DNA from: Flavobacteriales bacterium | Lineage (GTDB): Bacteria; Bacteroidota; Bacteroidia; Flavobacteriales_D; CAJJDF01 | Assembly: GCA_018609055.1 (NCBI GenBank) | Contig: JABAYJ010000004.1 | Coordinates: 1 to 64,000 of the forward strand | DNA: 64,000 bases | Direction of reading: 5' to 3' | Shown here: piece by piece, positions 25,215-36,008 of the stretch | Layout of the letters: the number at the start of each line of letters is the position of its first letter | Numbering within the stretch: the stretch's first letter is position 1 | Notes under the pieces: generated by a model | The model's input: only the letters and a program-made list of their open reading frames with translations | What the model was told of the DNA's origin: nothing | Database searches by the model: none | Position numbers and translations under genes: made by a program

Positions 25215-26628
25215 TCACTTCCTCCTCAAAAAACATGTCATTAAAATTAGCCAAATACAATTTAGATTGAGCTCTTGTAAAAGCTGTGTACAACCATCTT
25301 AAGTATTCTACATTTACCATTTCTTTGGTTAAATAACCTTGGTCGATAAAAACTGTGTCCCATTGTCCACCTTGAGATTTATGGCAAGTTACGGCATACG
25401 AAAACTTAACTTGTAACGCATTAAAGTAAGGATCCTTCAATACCTTTTCCATTCGTTCTTTACGACCTGGAAACTCTTCTAAATATTCTTCGTCAATGGC
25501 GTAAAACAACTTTTTGAGCTCTTCTCTTGGCAAACTAGTCGATTCTACCATAATTGCATCCAACATTAGTTTTACTTCAAAAGGCTCTTCGTCTGGGTAA
25601 TCAATTAGCTGAACTTCGGCTGTGGCAAATTTAAATCCGTACAATTCTTCGGTTCTTGTAATTCGTAGGAGTTCAATAATATCTCCATTGGCAATAAAAC
25701 CTGCTTTTGATTTATCGGATAACCAATGGTAATTGTTTTTCACCACCATCATTAAATCTCCTGCGTCAATTTCTTCTTCTTTATATAATATCCTTGCTCT
25801 AATATGCTGATTGAACATATTAGCTCTTTTATTACTTCGGCACAACACAATGCAATTCTCCACTCCTTTTCCCGAATAGGAACTTTCTAGTTCATCTTGT
25901 AAATCGTTACCAACAACTCGCACCACATCACTAAACTGCTGGTTAGAAACCAAAGGAAGTAATTCCTTGTCGGTAATTTTATTTCTAATTTTGGTAGCAT
26001 TAAACAAAATACCAGACTCTTTGGTTTGCCTCACAACTTCCGTTAATCGGTAATGAAACACTTCGGCATAAAAAGTAGACTCCAAAAATTTTGGATCCAA
26101 AGCTCTACTCATTTCTTCACCAACTGGAGGAAGCTGAGCTGTGTCACCTACAAAAATAACGCTACATTTTTTTCCTTCGTACACGTATTCCATCAAATCA
26201 TCCAACAATGATTTTTTATCCATGTAGGAGTTATCGCCAATCATTGAAGCCTCATCCACAATAAACAAAGTATTAGTAAGCGTGTTTTTCTTTAACACAA
26301 ACATACTTCTTCCGTTCACATGCTTGTAGATGTAAATCATTTTATGAATCGTGAAAGCTCTTCTTTTGGAGTAACCAGAAATAACTTTAGCAGCTCTACC
26401 TGTGGGAGCTAAAAGCACAGTTTTATAATTAAATTTTCCTAAAATTTGGGTCAGTGCCGAAACCAAGGAAGTTTTCCCTGTTCCTGCGTACCCATTCATC
26501 ACAAATAACTTTTTGTCCGTAGTGGATTCCAAAAATTTATGGAGGCTAGCAAGTAACTGTTCTTGGTCTTTGGTAAATGGGTAAGAAAACTTTTGGCTAA
26601 TCAGTTCCTTAAATTGGTCTATTTTCAT
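25204..26628 (-). CDS. RecD-like AAA/UvrD-type DNA helicase
   Basis: The 474-residue protein is a superfamily 1 helicase related to the ATPase core of RecD/TraA. Walker A is NGYAGTGKTSL (about 45-55), Walker B FIVDEASMIGD and the SF1 C-terminal motifs SYAVTCHKSQGGQWDTVFID and LYTAFTRAQSKLYL. It has no nuclease domain and lacks RecB/RecC partners nearby. Stand-alone RecD-like helicases are common in Bacteroidota and are linked to DNA repair. It is divergent from the gene at 26782. Confidence 0.88.
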   Translation of the reverse strand: MKIDQFKELISQKFSYPFTKDQEQLLASLHKFLESTTDKKLFVMNGYAGTGKTSLVSALTQILGKFNYKTVLLAPTGRAAKVISGYSKRRAFTIHKMIYIYKHVNGRSMFVLKKNTLTNTLFIVDEASMIGDNSYMDKKSLLDDLMEYVYEGKKCSVIFVGDTAQLPPVGEEMSRALDPKFLESTFYAEVFHYRLTEVVRQTKESGILFNATKIRNKITDKELLPLVSNQQFSDVVRVVGNDLQDELESSYSGKGVENCIVLCRSNKRANMFNQHIRARILYKEEEIDAGDLMMVVKNNYHWLSDKSKAGFIANGDIIELLRITRTEELYGFKFATAEVQLIDYPDEEPFEVKLMLDAIMVESTSLPREELKKLFYAIDEEYLEEFPGRKERMEKVLKDPYFNALQVKFSYAVTCHKSQGGQWDTVFIDQGYLTKEMVNVEYLRWLYTAFTRAQSKLYLANFNDMFFEEEVITS

Positions 26629-26718
26629 AATTATTTTCCCGTTTACTGTCCTAAATTACCCCAAAATAATTTAATTATTAAATAATAGGCGAATAAAGGA
26701 TAATATGTCTAAATTTAA

Positions 26719-26748
26719 TTTGTTCAATGAAAAAAATTTTTAATTTTG
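26719..26748 (+). promoter_or_regulatory. Promoter of the 26782 gene (TTTG-N18-TAATTTTG)
   Basis: TTTG (26719-26722) and TAATTTTG (26741-26748) are 18 nt apart and match the Bacteroidota consensus. The expected start site near 26754 gives a leader of about 28 nt. Confidence 0.75.
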
Positions 26749-26781
26749 TTCAGGTTAGAAAGTCACTAAACATAAAACTCT

Positions 26782-27642
26782 ATGGATTATTTTGAAAAAT
26801 TTTGGTTATTCGTAAGAAAATATCTTTTCTCGATTTTGCTTATTATAGCAGGTATAACCTTTTTAATAGTTGGGATGTCCAAAGGAGGTTCGCAAGCTAA
26901 CCTTGCTCAAAGTAGCAACTTTACTTTTGCAGCTATCATCTTACTTTTCTTAGGAGCTATTTCTTTGTATTTCATTATGGAGAAAAAAATTGGAAAAGCA
27001 ATTACTTTAATTTCTTCTTTAATATTTTTACTTGGAGCAGTAATTTTTATCTATCTAAACATTAGTACAGTTCAAAACACTGTAATTCAATTAAGAAAAA
27101 TTGAAGAGTCAGAAAATTTAGCGAAACAAGGATTGAGTGATATTCAAAAATTACAAGATGCTTACGAAAGAAAAAACAGAAAACTTGCTACATCTTTTGA
27201 GGAATTAACAACTTTTGCTAAATCTGATTCGATTAAAGTGTTGGACAAAGCAATTGGAGATATTCCATCAAGAAGAATGACTGTTGCTGAAGGAAGACAA
27301 TTAGGTTACAAATATCCTAAAGCAGTTATCTCTGAAGAAGAAGCTATCAAATTAGGATTAATTACAAGAATTTATAAAATGGTTCCTGTTGCCGATTACA
27401 CCTTTAGTAAAGAAAAAGATGACAAAAGACTGTATGATTTTGAATTAGACAAACTAAATCAAATGAGACAACTTGATAATACAACTAAAGACTTTACAGT
27501 GAAAGCTGTTGCAGCTGATTCTGCATTTAATGTATTATTCCAAGCTATACCACCTTACGGACCTCAAGACCCTGCCAACATCAAAGATACTTTCCAAATT
27601 GGGAGTTTAATTGAGGTAAATACTAAATCTAACTGGAAATAA
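26782..27642 (+). CDS. Membrane protein with coiled-coil domain, unknown function
   Basis: The 286-residue protein has three hydrophobic segments (about 14-32, 47-66 and 74-94) and a predicted coiled coil (about 100-150). A soluble C-terminal region follows, with the pattern PSRRMTVAEGRQLGYKYPKAVISEEEAIKLGLI, split here by its own loop. No named family was recognised. It is led by a strong promoter and may be cotranscribed with the DUF3822 and rsmD genes, which follow after a 48-bp gap. Confidence 0.7.
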   Translation: MDYFEKFWLFVRKYLFSILLIIAGITFLIVGMSKGGSQANLAQSSNFTFAAIILLFLGAISLYFIMEKKIGKAITLISSLIFLLGAVIFIYLNISTVQNTVIQLRKIEESENLAKQGLSDIQKLQDAYERKNRKLATSFEELTTFAKSDSIKVLDKAIGDIPSRRMTVAEGRQLGYKYPKAVISEEEAIKLGLITRIYKMVPVADYTFSKEKDDKRLYDFELDKLNQMRQLDNTTKDFTVKAVAADSAFNVLFQAIPPYGPQDPANIKDTFQIGSLIEVNTKSNWK

Positions 27643-27690
27643 TCCCTGAGTAGAAACTCAAGGTAAAAATTAATTTAGCACTTCACTATC

Positions 27691-28485
27691 ATGGTAGTTT
27701 TTTTCGACATGCAACAAGATGAAGTAACTAATTACTCCAACTTTCATTTATCGCTAGAGCTTAGCGCTAATGAGTTGCATTTATTGCTAACTGATAAGCA
27801 AACTAATAGTACAACAGCTCGTCAAACTATTCACTTAACTAGCAATCTTACAGATGCTTTCAATAAAAGTGAAATAGTAAGTGTCGCAAACCCTAATTCG
27901 GTTAGCTGTGCTATTGTAAATGACTTGTTTTCACTTATTCCTAGAGCAATTTTTAGTGAGAGTGAACTACCTACTTTCTTAGATTTTAATGTTGGTTTAA
28001 AAGAGGACACAGCTCCTTATTTTACCGAAATAGAAAACAAAGAACTAATTGTTGGTTTTGGAATTTCTAAAGAGAATCTTCAGATAATTACCAAGCAGTT
28101 TCCTCAAGTACAATTCATGCATCAGGCTACTGTTCTTATTCAGTCTTTATCAAATGGGTTGCATGTAAACTTTAATGACTCTAGTTCGTTTCAAATCACT
28201 GAAATAAAGGAGAATAAATTAGTATTTTACAACCAGTATCAATTCGAAAGTCCAGAAGAAGGGATGTATTATTTGGGACTAGTTGCAGAAAAACTTGGAC
28301 TTGATTTACAAAAAGAACGAATCAGTATTTCTGGTAATGTGAAAAAAGAGGGAGACATTCTATCCTTTTGGAGACAGTTTCTTCCAGAAGAAAATACTAT
28401 CTTTAATGAGATAGAAACAAGCCAAGCTAATGTTCTTTCTACTCATCAATATTACACACTTCACAAACAATTTCAATGCGTATAA
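27691..28485 (+). CDS. DUF3822 family protein
   Basis: The 264-residue cytosolic protein matches the Bacteroidota DUF3822 family, which has an actin-like/ASKHA-type fold by family knowledge and is typically encoded just before rsmD. Seen here: FHLSLELSANELHLLLTD near the N-terminus and the late segment LGLDLQKERISISGNV. The start may be the ATG at 27709 rather than 27691, since MQQDE begins the conserved part. It overlaps rsmD by 10 bp, which points to coupled translation. Confidence 0.8.
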   Translation: MVVFFDMQQDEVTNYSNFHLSLELSANELHLLLTDKQTNSTTARQTIHLTSNLTDAFNKSEIVSVANPNSVSCAIVNDLFSLIPRAIFSESELPTFLDFNVGLKEDTAPYFTEIENKELIVGFGISKENLQIITKQFPQVQFMHQATVLIQSLSNGLHVNFNDSSSFQITEIKENKLVFYNQYQFESPEEGMYYLGLVAEKLGLDLQKERISISGNVKKEGDILSFWRQFLPEENTIFNEIETSQANVLSTHQYYTLHKQFQCV

Positions 28486-29024
28486 TAGGAGGGAAATTTA
28501 AATCAAAAAGATTCAAAGCACCAAAAAGCATAACAGCTCGTCCTACTACGGATTTTGCCAAAGAAGCTTTATTCAACATACTAAACAACAATTATCATAT
28601 TGATGATTTAGTTGTGCTTGATTTATTTGCAGGAATCGGAAGTATCTCTCTGGAGTTTGCCTCTAGAGGAGCAGAAGACATTACTGTGGTAGAAAAAGAT
28701 AGAATTCACGTTAGGTTCATTAATAAAATGGTGGAAGACCTAGAACTTGGAAATTACATTCACACAATACAGTTAGATGTTTTTAAATATTTAAAAACAT
28801 GTACCCGAAAGTTCAACATGATTTTTGCCGACCCTCCATACAATATGGAAACTGGATTTGAAATCCCAAACCTAATTTTTGAAAAAGAATTATTACTCCC
28901 TGGAGGAATGTTGATATACGAACACCACAAACACATTGTACCTGTAGACAATGAGTATTTTGTAGAAACAAGAAACTACGGAAACCTTAGTTTCTCTTTT
29001 TATGAAATGCCTGAGGAAGATTAA
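28476..29024 (+). CDS. rsmD: 16S rRNA (guanine(966)-N(2))-methyltransferase RsmD
   Basis: The enzyme methylates G966 of 16S rRNA using SAM. The 182-residue product starts with the family signature MRIIGGKFKSKRFKAP and TARPTTDFAKEALFNIL, has the SAM-binding motif VLDLFAGIGSISLEFASRGA and the catalytic DPPY (FADPPYNM). It overlaps the DUF3822 gene upstream and, convergently, the membrane protein gene downstream by 4 bp. Confidence 0.95.
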   Translation: MRIIGGKFKSKRFKAPKSITARPTTDFAKEALFNILNNNYHIDDLVVLDLFAGIGSISLEFASRGAEDITVVEKDRIHVRFINKMVEDLELGNYIHTIQLDVFKYLKTCTRKFNMIFADPPYNMETGFEIPNLIFEKELLLPGGMLIYEHHKHIVPVDNEYFVETRNYGNLSFSFYEMPEED

Positions 29025-29605
29025 AGTCTTACCAAATAGCTCATTAATTCAATAAAGAAAGACAATCCAATTACGATAACAACTCGTTTTAATGGAGTGG
29101 TGAATGATGATTTTGATACATTTCTCTTAAGAATCCATGCTACCAAAACAAAACCTATTGCATTCTTGTAAAAAGAATAATCTTTAGACATTGCCCAATC
29201 AAAATCAGCAATTCTTAAAGCAAAAAAACCAATAATAAGTAGTGATAACAAGCCCAATTCCCATTTAAGCGATTTGTATCTTCCTTTGTTTAAATCCCAT
29301 AGTGCCATTAATGCAAATGCTATTAACGACATGTTTTTAAGGAGTACAAAAGCAGATTTATCGATTAAATCGAATCCTTTGGTGGATGCCAATAAATAGA
29401 ATAAACTGAACCCAAGTGTGATTAAGAGGAATGAATATTTTGTGAATTTTTTATGAAAAAATAAAGCCAAAGCAACTATTCCCAATCCAAAATCTGAGTA
29501 TTGTTGAGAGAAAACAAACTTCCCTATTCCATCAAAATAATGCATCAATCCATAAACTAGGATGATTAGGATAAAAATTACAAATACTTTATTGTCTTTT
29601 TTCAT
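29021..29605 (-). CDS. Small integral membrane protein, unknown function
   Basis: The 194-residue protein has about six hydrophobic helices and basic loops, no clear motif and no known family. It overlaps rsmD by 4 bp at the 3' ends. A candidate promoter at 29692-29720 lies upstream, overlapping the start of the divergent gene. Confidence 0.6.
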   Translation of the reverse strand: MKKDNKVFVIFILIILVYGLMHYFDGIGKFVFSQQYSDFGLGIVALALFFHKKFTKYSFLLITLGFSLFYLLASTKGFDLIDKSAFVLLKNMSLIAFALMALWDLNKGRYKSLKWELGLLSLLIIGFFALRIADFDWAMSKDYSFYKNAIGFVLVAWILKRNVSKSSFTTPLKRVVIVIGLSFFIELMSYLVRL

Positions 29606-29691
29606 GCTGCTATTCGTTTTTTTAAGAGTTACTTATCCTCTTTTTATAGTCTAAAAAGTAAGAATTAATGTAAATTAGTAATTCAATCAAA

Positions 29692-31728
<2,037 letters not shown>

Positions 31729-31731
31729 TTT

Positions 31732-32886
31732 ATGAAAAAAAAAATCCTACTTATTGCCTTATTGATTTTGTTGGTTACCAGCATCAAAGCTCAATACACA
31801 GTGGGAGTTTCTTATTATGGAGATAGTAGTTGGATAGAATACATTCCTGGAAATATGCCTATAATTATTGTGGCTCCACACGCAGGGAATTTACAACCTA
31901 CCTCTTTGCCAGATATTAATACCCGAGGAAGCGACAATGGAACTATGGATTTGGCGCTATTTATGAGAGACTCGCTACATTTTAAAGCTGGTGGTTGTCT
32001 CCCTCATGTTATTATTAATCACCTTAGGGCTAATAAACTTAACCCCGTTCATTCAGCTTCAGACTCTGCTACTTCTGCTGGAACAAACGCAAATGCACTT
32101 AATGCTTTGAATCAGTTTCATGCATTTATTCAAGTGGCTCACGATAAGGTAACGGCTGATTTTGGAAAAGGACATTATTTTGAATTACACGGAAACGGAA
32201 CTGCAGAACATTGGAATATGGTTGGTTTAGGAATCTCTAAATCTGTATTAAAACTATCCGATTCGGTTATAAATACCAAAGTGAATAATTCTACCATTAA
32301 ACACCTGTGTACCACGGGAGGAGCTAATTTCCTTGAAGTTTTGAAAGGTTCAACTAGCTTGGGCGGAATGCTCGATTCTTTGGGATGGAAATCTGCTCCA
32401 AGTCCTTCTCACCCTTCGCCACCAGATACAGCTACTTTCTTTTATGCTGGACAAAACACTTGGCGTTATGGCTCAAGAAGCTCAGGAACAATTGATGCGA
32501 CTCACCTAGAATCGTATTGGAAATTTATGGTGTATAACTCCAATAGATCCAAATACTCGAATGATTTAGCCAATTCCATTCTTAGGTTTATGACCATTCA
32601 TTATGGGTTTACGTTTAATTGCCCAACTGTGGGAGTAACCGAACAAGAAGTTGCCGAGAACCAAATCAAAATTTACCCAAACCCTGCCTCTGACAACCAA
32701 CAAATTACCATTGAAAGCTCCAGTAAAATAACTAAAGTCCTTATTTTTGACACACAAGGGAAATTGTGTAAAGCTATTGAAAATAGCTCTTCTTTTTCTT
32801 CTTCTAAGTTAGAAAAAGGAATTTATTTGGTGAGGATTGAATTGGAATCTGGGAAGGTTGAGTTTGAGAAGTTGGTTGTTCAATAA
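31732..32886 (+). CDS. T9SS-exported N-formylglutamate amidohydrolase-like protein
   Basis: The 384-residue protein has a signal peptide (about 1-21, ending KAQ). Its catalytic-like domain has PHAG (in VAPHAGNLQP), HLRANKLNP and YFELHGNG, which resemble the metal-binding and active-site motifs of the N-formylglutamate amidohydrolase/Zn-peptidase superfamily. It ends in a T9SS type A domain (KIYPNPASDNQQ ... GIYLVRIELE). No substrate can be assigned. If the assignment holds, it is a hydrolase displayed outside the cell, unusual for a family that is normally cytosolic. It lies 3 bp after the fadH-like gene. Confidence 0.65.
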   Translation: MKKKILLIALLILLVTSIKAQYTVGVSYYGDSSWIEYIPGNMPIIIVAPHAGNLQPTSLPDINTRGSDNGTMDLALFMRDSLHFKAGGCLPHVIINHLRANKLNPVHSASDSATSAGTNANALNALNQFHAFIQVAHDKVTADFGKGHYFELHGNGTAEHWNMVGLGISKSVLKLSDSVINTKVNNSTIKHLCTTGGANFLEVLKGSTSLGGMLDSLGWKSAPSPSHPSPPDTATFFYAGQNTWRYGSRSSGTIDATHLESYWKFMVYNSNRSKYSNDLANSILRFMTIHYGFTFNCPTVGVTEQEVAENQIKIYPNPASDNQQITIESSSKITKVLIFDTQGKLCKAIENSSSFSSSKLEKGIYLVRIELESGKVEFEKLVVQ

Positions 32887-33087
32887 TTACCTGCCAATTA
32901 ATTCATTAAACAAATAGTCTTGTAACTTTCAAAAATTATAAATAAAGAAATTTATAAAGCAATAGTCAGACGGACAAATTAAGGCTTAGTTTTTTGATAA
33001 TTAGATTTGTTTAGCTTTAGTTTAATCTCTTATATAAAACTTGGTATGTTTCATTCTACAGAAATTAGAGTGTTTGAGAAAAAGGAA

Positions 33088-33139
33088 TAACCGAAACTTA
33101 TCGTATATTTATATGGTGCGTTTCTGATAATATCCGTTA
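33088..33139 (+). repeat. Divergent attC-like element (candidate)
   Basis: This 52-nt segment runs from TAAC to GTTA. It has a second inner pair TTATC/GATAA and a further CGAAAC/GTTTC match, so it folds like copies 1 and 2 but its sequence differs. The gene ATG follows 15 nt later, close to the 14-nt distance after the GTTA at window position 4-7. In AT-rich DNA such a match could arise by chance. The 200 nt before it (32887-33087) hold no gene that I can recognise. Confidence 0.3.
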
Positions 33140-33154
33140 TAATTTTAACTAAAT

Positions 33155-33640
33155 ATGAAAATCACAACAAAGAATTTTATACATAAAGGCTTAGTCTTTT
33201 TATTAATTTTTATTTCACACTCTATGTATGCACAGGATGTGAAAATAGATTCAAAAAAGATGTATAATAATTCATTAAATATTAGTATCGGACCTGGTGG
33301 TATCCTTATGTTTTATTTACCCGCTTCAATTTACTATGAAAGAATGTTTCAAGGAAAATTGTTCGGACCAAAAATATCTTCCATTACTGATGTTGGGTTT
33401 GGCCTTGAAACGCATTGGGGTGGCGGAGGTTCTTTTTATATGGGACGCTATGGCATTCTAACTGGTAATGGAAAACATCATTTAGAAGCTAAAGTTGGAG
33501 CCGTCTATTTCACAGACCTTGGACTAAACCCTTCTTTTGCATTAGGCTATAGGAGTCAGAAACCTCAAAGTCATTTTATTTTCAGAACTGGTGTGGGGTG
33601 GCCAGAAGCCCTTTATGTTAGTTGGGGATTTTCTTTTTAA
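33155..33640 (+). CDS. Small secreted protein, unknown function
   Basis: The 161-residue product has a signal peptide (about 1-26, ending MYAQ). It continues as a Gly- and aromatic-rich chain with short beta strands (SIGPGGILMFYLPASIYYE, GFGLETHWGGGGSFYMG) and ends VSWGFSF, as small outer-membrane barrels do. No named family was recognised. It is bounded by attC-like elements at 33088-33139 and 33659-33705 and lies between unrelated housekeeping genes, so it may be a mobile single-gene cassette. Confidence 0.6.
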   Translation: MKITTKNFIHKGLVFLLIFISHSMYAQDVKIDSKKMYNNSLNISIGPGGILMFYLPASIYYERMFQGKLFGPKISSITDVGFGLETHWGGGGSFYMGRYGILTGNGKHHLEAKVGAVYFTDLGLNPSFALGYRSQKPQSHFIFRTGVGWPEALYVSWGFSF

Positions 33641-33658
33641 CAGATTAATTAATATCCA

Positions 33659-33705
33659 TAACAAAACCTAAACTACATTAAAACGCAGTTTAGCGCCAAC
33701 CGTTC
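33659..33705 (+). repeat. attC-like hairpin repeat, copy 2
   Basis: This 47-nt element shares about 41 aligned positions with copy 1 at 779-824, including ACAAAACCTAAACT, CATTAAAAC, CAGTTTAGC and AACCGTT. Inner arms CTAAACT/AGTTTAG are conserved; the outer TAAC/GTTC end has one mismatch. It begins 18 nt after the stop codon of the preceding gene and ends 28 nt before the start of the DTW-domain gene. attC identity is inferred from layout only. Confidence 0.5.
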
Positions 33706-33733
33706 AGAGTAATCCAAGAAAAAAACACTCGCT

Positions 33734-34462
33734 TTGCAACCAGAAATAAATAATCCAAGAACAAAATGTTATACCTGCGTGAGGCCTCTGCCTTCCTGTA
33801 TTTGTAACTACATAAACCGTGTCCAAACCAAGACTCGTTTTGTTATTTTAATGCACCCCAAAGAGTACAAAAAAGAAAGAAATGGAACAGGACGAATGAC
33901 TCAGCTTCAACTTGAGAATTCCGAAATTATAGTGGGTGTAGATTTTATCAATAACAAACGGGTAAATGAAATACTGGGGAATGAAAACAGCCGTTCGTTT
34001 TTATTGTATCCTGGGGAAGATAATTTCAATTTATCAGTAAGAAGTAGTTCAGAGTTTATTCCATTTATGGGTGAAAATCCACATATTTTTATTCTGGATG
34101 GCACTTGGCCTTGTGCTCGCAAAATGCTTAAAATGAGCAAAAATCTGCAAGAACTAAAAAGAGTGAGTTTTGATAATGAAATCGTATCAAAATTTCTTTT
34201 CAAACAACAACCAGCTCCACTTTGCCTTAGTACTATTGAGTCGGTTTACACAGTACTTAATCTACTTAAAGAAGGAAATTTAGAACATTGCGATACGAAA
34301 GATTTCCTGCTTCCTTTTGAAAAAATGGTGGATTATCAAGTAAAATGCATGCTAGATCCAAGTACTCAAAACTACCGACCATATACCAAAAGTGAACTTA
34401 CTCCTAAGAATCAGTACAAGAAAAATACGCAAAGAAATATTGTTTTTGAATTAGATAAATAA
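33734..34462 (+). CDS. DTW-domain tRNA-uridine aminocarboxypropyltransferase
   Basis: The family (COG3148, TapT type) adds the acp group of SAM to a uridine in tRNA. The 242-residue product has the N-terminal cysteine cluster (C12, C15, C22, C24 in KCYTCVRPLPSCIC), ILMHPKE, the DGTW motif in FILDGTWPCARKM and LCLSTIES. There is no ATG before the cysteine cluster; the frame has TTG at 33734 and a stop at 33710. The attC-like repeat ends only 28 nt upstream, so the native 5' region may have been replaced by cassette insertion. Confidence 0.85.
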   Translation: MQPEINNPRTKCYTCVRPLPSCICNYINRVQTKTRFVILMHPKEYKKERNGTGRMTQLQLENSEIIVGVDFINNKRVNEILGNENSRSFLLYPGEDNFNLSVRSSSEFIPFMGENPHIFILDGTWPCARKMLKMSKNLQELKRVSFDNEIVSKFLFKQQPAPLCLSTIESVYTVLNLLKEGNLEHCDTKDFLLPFEKMVDYQVKCMLDPSTQNYRPYTKSELTPKNQYKKNTQRNIVFELDK

Positions 34463-34468
34463 CTCTCC

Positions 34469-34846
34469 ATGAATAAAGCCTCTTATACTTTAAAAACAAC
34501 TACTCTACTAGGGATATTCTTATTTCTAACATCATTTTGTGCTTCTGCGGAAGCTGGCAAAGGAATTTCTGACGAAAGTATCATTCTTGCTCTTGTTGCA
34601 GTGGTTATACTTGTAATTAACCAAATATTCTTAACAGTTACCTCCTTAAAAAAAATAATGAAACCTGAGGCAAAATCCTCTATACTGCACTATGTGTCTT
34701 TTGTGATTTCCATAGTGATTTTTTCAATTTATATACCAAATGCAGGAACTGGCGGTTTGCCCTTATTCAAGGGGTTTGTTATTCTTCCTTTGGTTTTGGG
34801 GGCCATCAGTTTACTAATCACTCTTTTTAATTTGGTGAAAAAGTAA
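34469..34846 (+). CDS. Small membrane protein, unknown function
   Basis: The 125-residue protein begins with a hydrophobic signal-like segment and has three more helices (about 36-56, 70-90 and 98-122). No family was recognised. It starts 6 bp after the DTW-domain gene, so they are probably cotranscribed. Confidence 0.6.
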   Translation: MNKASYTLKTTTLLGIFLFLTSFCASAEAGKGISDESIILALVAVVILVINQIFLTVTSLKKIMKPEAKSSILHYVSFVISIVIFSIYIPNAGTGGLPLFKGFVILPLVLGAISLLITLFNLVKK

Positions 34847-34880
34847 ATTAAAAACTTTTAGTTATTGAAAATAAATGGTG

Positions 34881-35567
34881 TTATTTCTTCAAATAAACCA
34901 ATCTCATCAGTCTTTTCAATTCATTGTCATCTACATATTTACCAATCTCTTTACTAAATTGTTTTATGTTGGAATAAGGTCTGTATTCGTCAAATTCGTG
35001 AGCCATTTTATCTCCTACACCAGGTAAAGCTTTTATGTCTTCTTCAGTTGCAGTGTTCAATTCTACAGGAACAAATACGTAGCTTTCGTAACGAGTTACT
35101 TCTGCTTCATCTACATATTTACCAATTTCTTTTCTGAACTGTTTGATGCTTTTGTACGGTCTGTATTCCTCGAACTCATGAGCCATTTTATCTCCCACTC
35201 CCGGTATCATTTTAAAATCTGCTTCGGCAGTTGTGTTCAGGTTAAATGGAACAAATAAGTGTTTGTATAATTCTTCTTTATTAACCTCTTCAGTTAATAA
35301 AGCATCCAACTCATTCATTGAAACAAACGGACGGTTTGCCATTACTTTGGCTACTAAATCATCAGTAATCCCAGTAAGAGATAATTCATCCTGTGAGGCT
35401 AAGTTGGCATTGTAAACAGTTGTGTTTTCAACTGTAACTACTTCTGGAGTTTCTACTTCAGTTGTTGTTGGTTCTGTTGTTACTTCTTTAGTTTCTGATT
35501 CACAACTTACTAATGTAAAGGAACATACTGCAACTGCTAGTATTGAGTTTAAAAAATTAATTTTCAT
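34881..35567 (-). CDS. HHH-repeat lipoprotein
   Basis: The 228-residue product has a lipoprotein signal peptide with lipobox cysteine C22 (LVSC), a Thr/Glu-rich linker, and helix-hairpin-helix units. Two of these, residues 105-164 and 165-224, are direct 60-residue repeats (IPGVGDKMAHEFEEYRPY and LPGVGDKMAHEFDEYRPY). HHH motifs usually bind DNA, so a membrane-anchored extracytoplasmic copy suggests DNA capture or a scaffold role. Its start overlaps the upstream membrane protein gene by 4 bp. Confidence 0.75.
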   Translation of the reverse strand: MKINFLNSILAVAVCSFTLVSCESETKEVTTEPTTTEVETPEVVTVENTTVYNANLASQDELSLTGITDDLVAKVMANRPFVSMNELDALLTEEVNKEELYKHLFVPFNLNTTAEADFKMIPGVGDKMAHEFEEYRPYKSIKQFRKEIGKYVDEAEVTRYESYVFVPVELNTATEEDIKALPGVGDKMAHEFDEYRPYSNIKQFSKEIGKYVDDNELKRLMRLVYLKK

Positions 35568-36001
35568 TGATTTTGTTTTATGAGTTTTATATACGAATAT
35601 CCTATTAATGCTAACACAATTAAACTACCAGGCGCCAGGGTTGGTATTGCTCCTGAAAGGCTTTCTACAAATAAATCCCAATTGCTATGACTGGGAGTCA
35701 TTTCTTGTTCGAACTGAAAATTGACACTGAGATGTAAATATATACCATACATTCCACACATAGCTGTTGCAATCATCAAAAACACGAACAGTTTTTGAAT
35801 AATTTCGGATTGTTTCAACATCAACACAATCATCATTATGGCCGAAGCAAAAATACACACGAAAGGAATGAACTGCAGCCAATCTTCGAAATGATTGAGC
35901 AAGTATAATTCCAGCACAGTTCCCAACATCATAAAGCTGAGAGCAGCTATGATAATGCGTTTTACCGAGAACTTTTCAGTTATGTGAGAGTTGGTTTTCA
36001 T
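35564..36001 (-). CDS. Four-helix membrane protein, unknown function
   Basis: The 145-residue protein has four hydrophobic helices (about 14-33, 40-62, 69-88 and 112-138). No family was recognised. It overlaps the HHH lipoprotein gene by 4 bp (stop and start codons share bases), so the two are translationally coupled. A full promoter lies at 36009-36037. Confidence 0.6.
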   Translation of the reverse strand: MKTNSHITEKFSVKRIIIAALSFMMLGTVLELYLLNHFEDWLQFIPFVCIFASAIMMIVLMLKQSEIIQKLFVFLMIATAMCGMYGIYLHLSVNFQFEQEMTPSHSNWDLFVESLSGAIPTLAPGSLIVLALIGYSYIKLIKQNQ

Positions 36002-36008
36002 TCTGACT

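Noticed and set aside
33002..33009. TAGATTTG as a promoter for the small secreted gene at 33155
   Set aside because: It would need a leader of about 140 nt and has no TTG 17-23 nt upstream.
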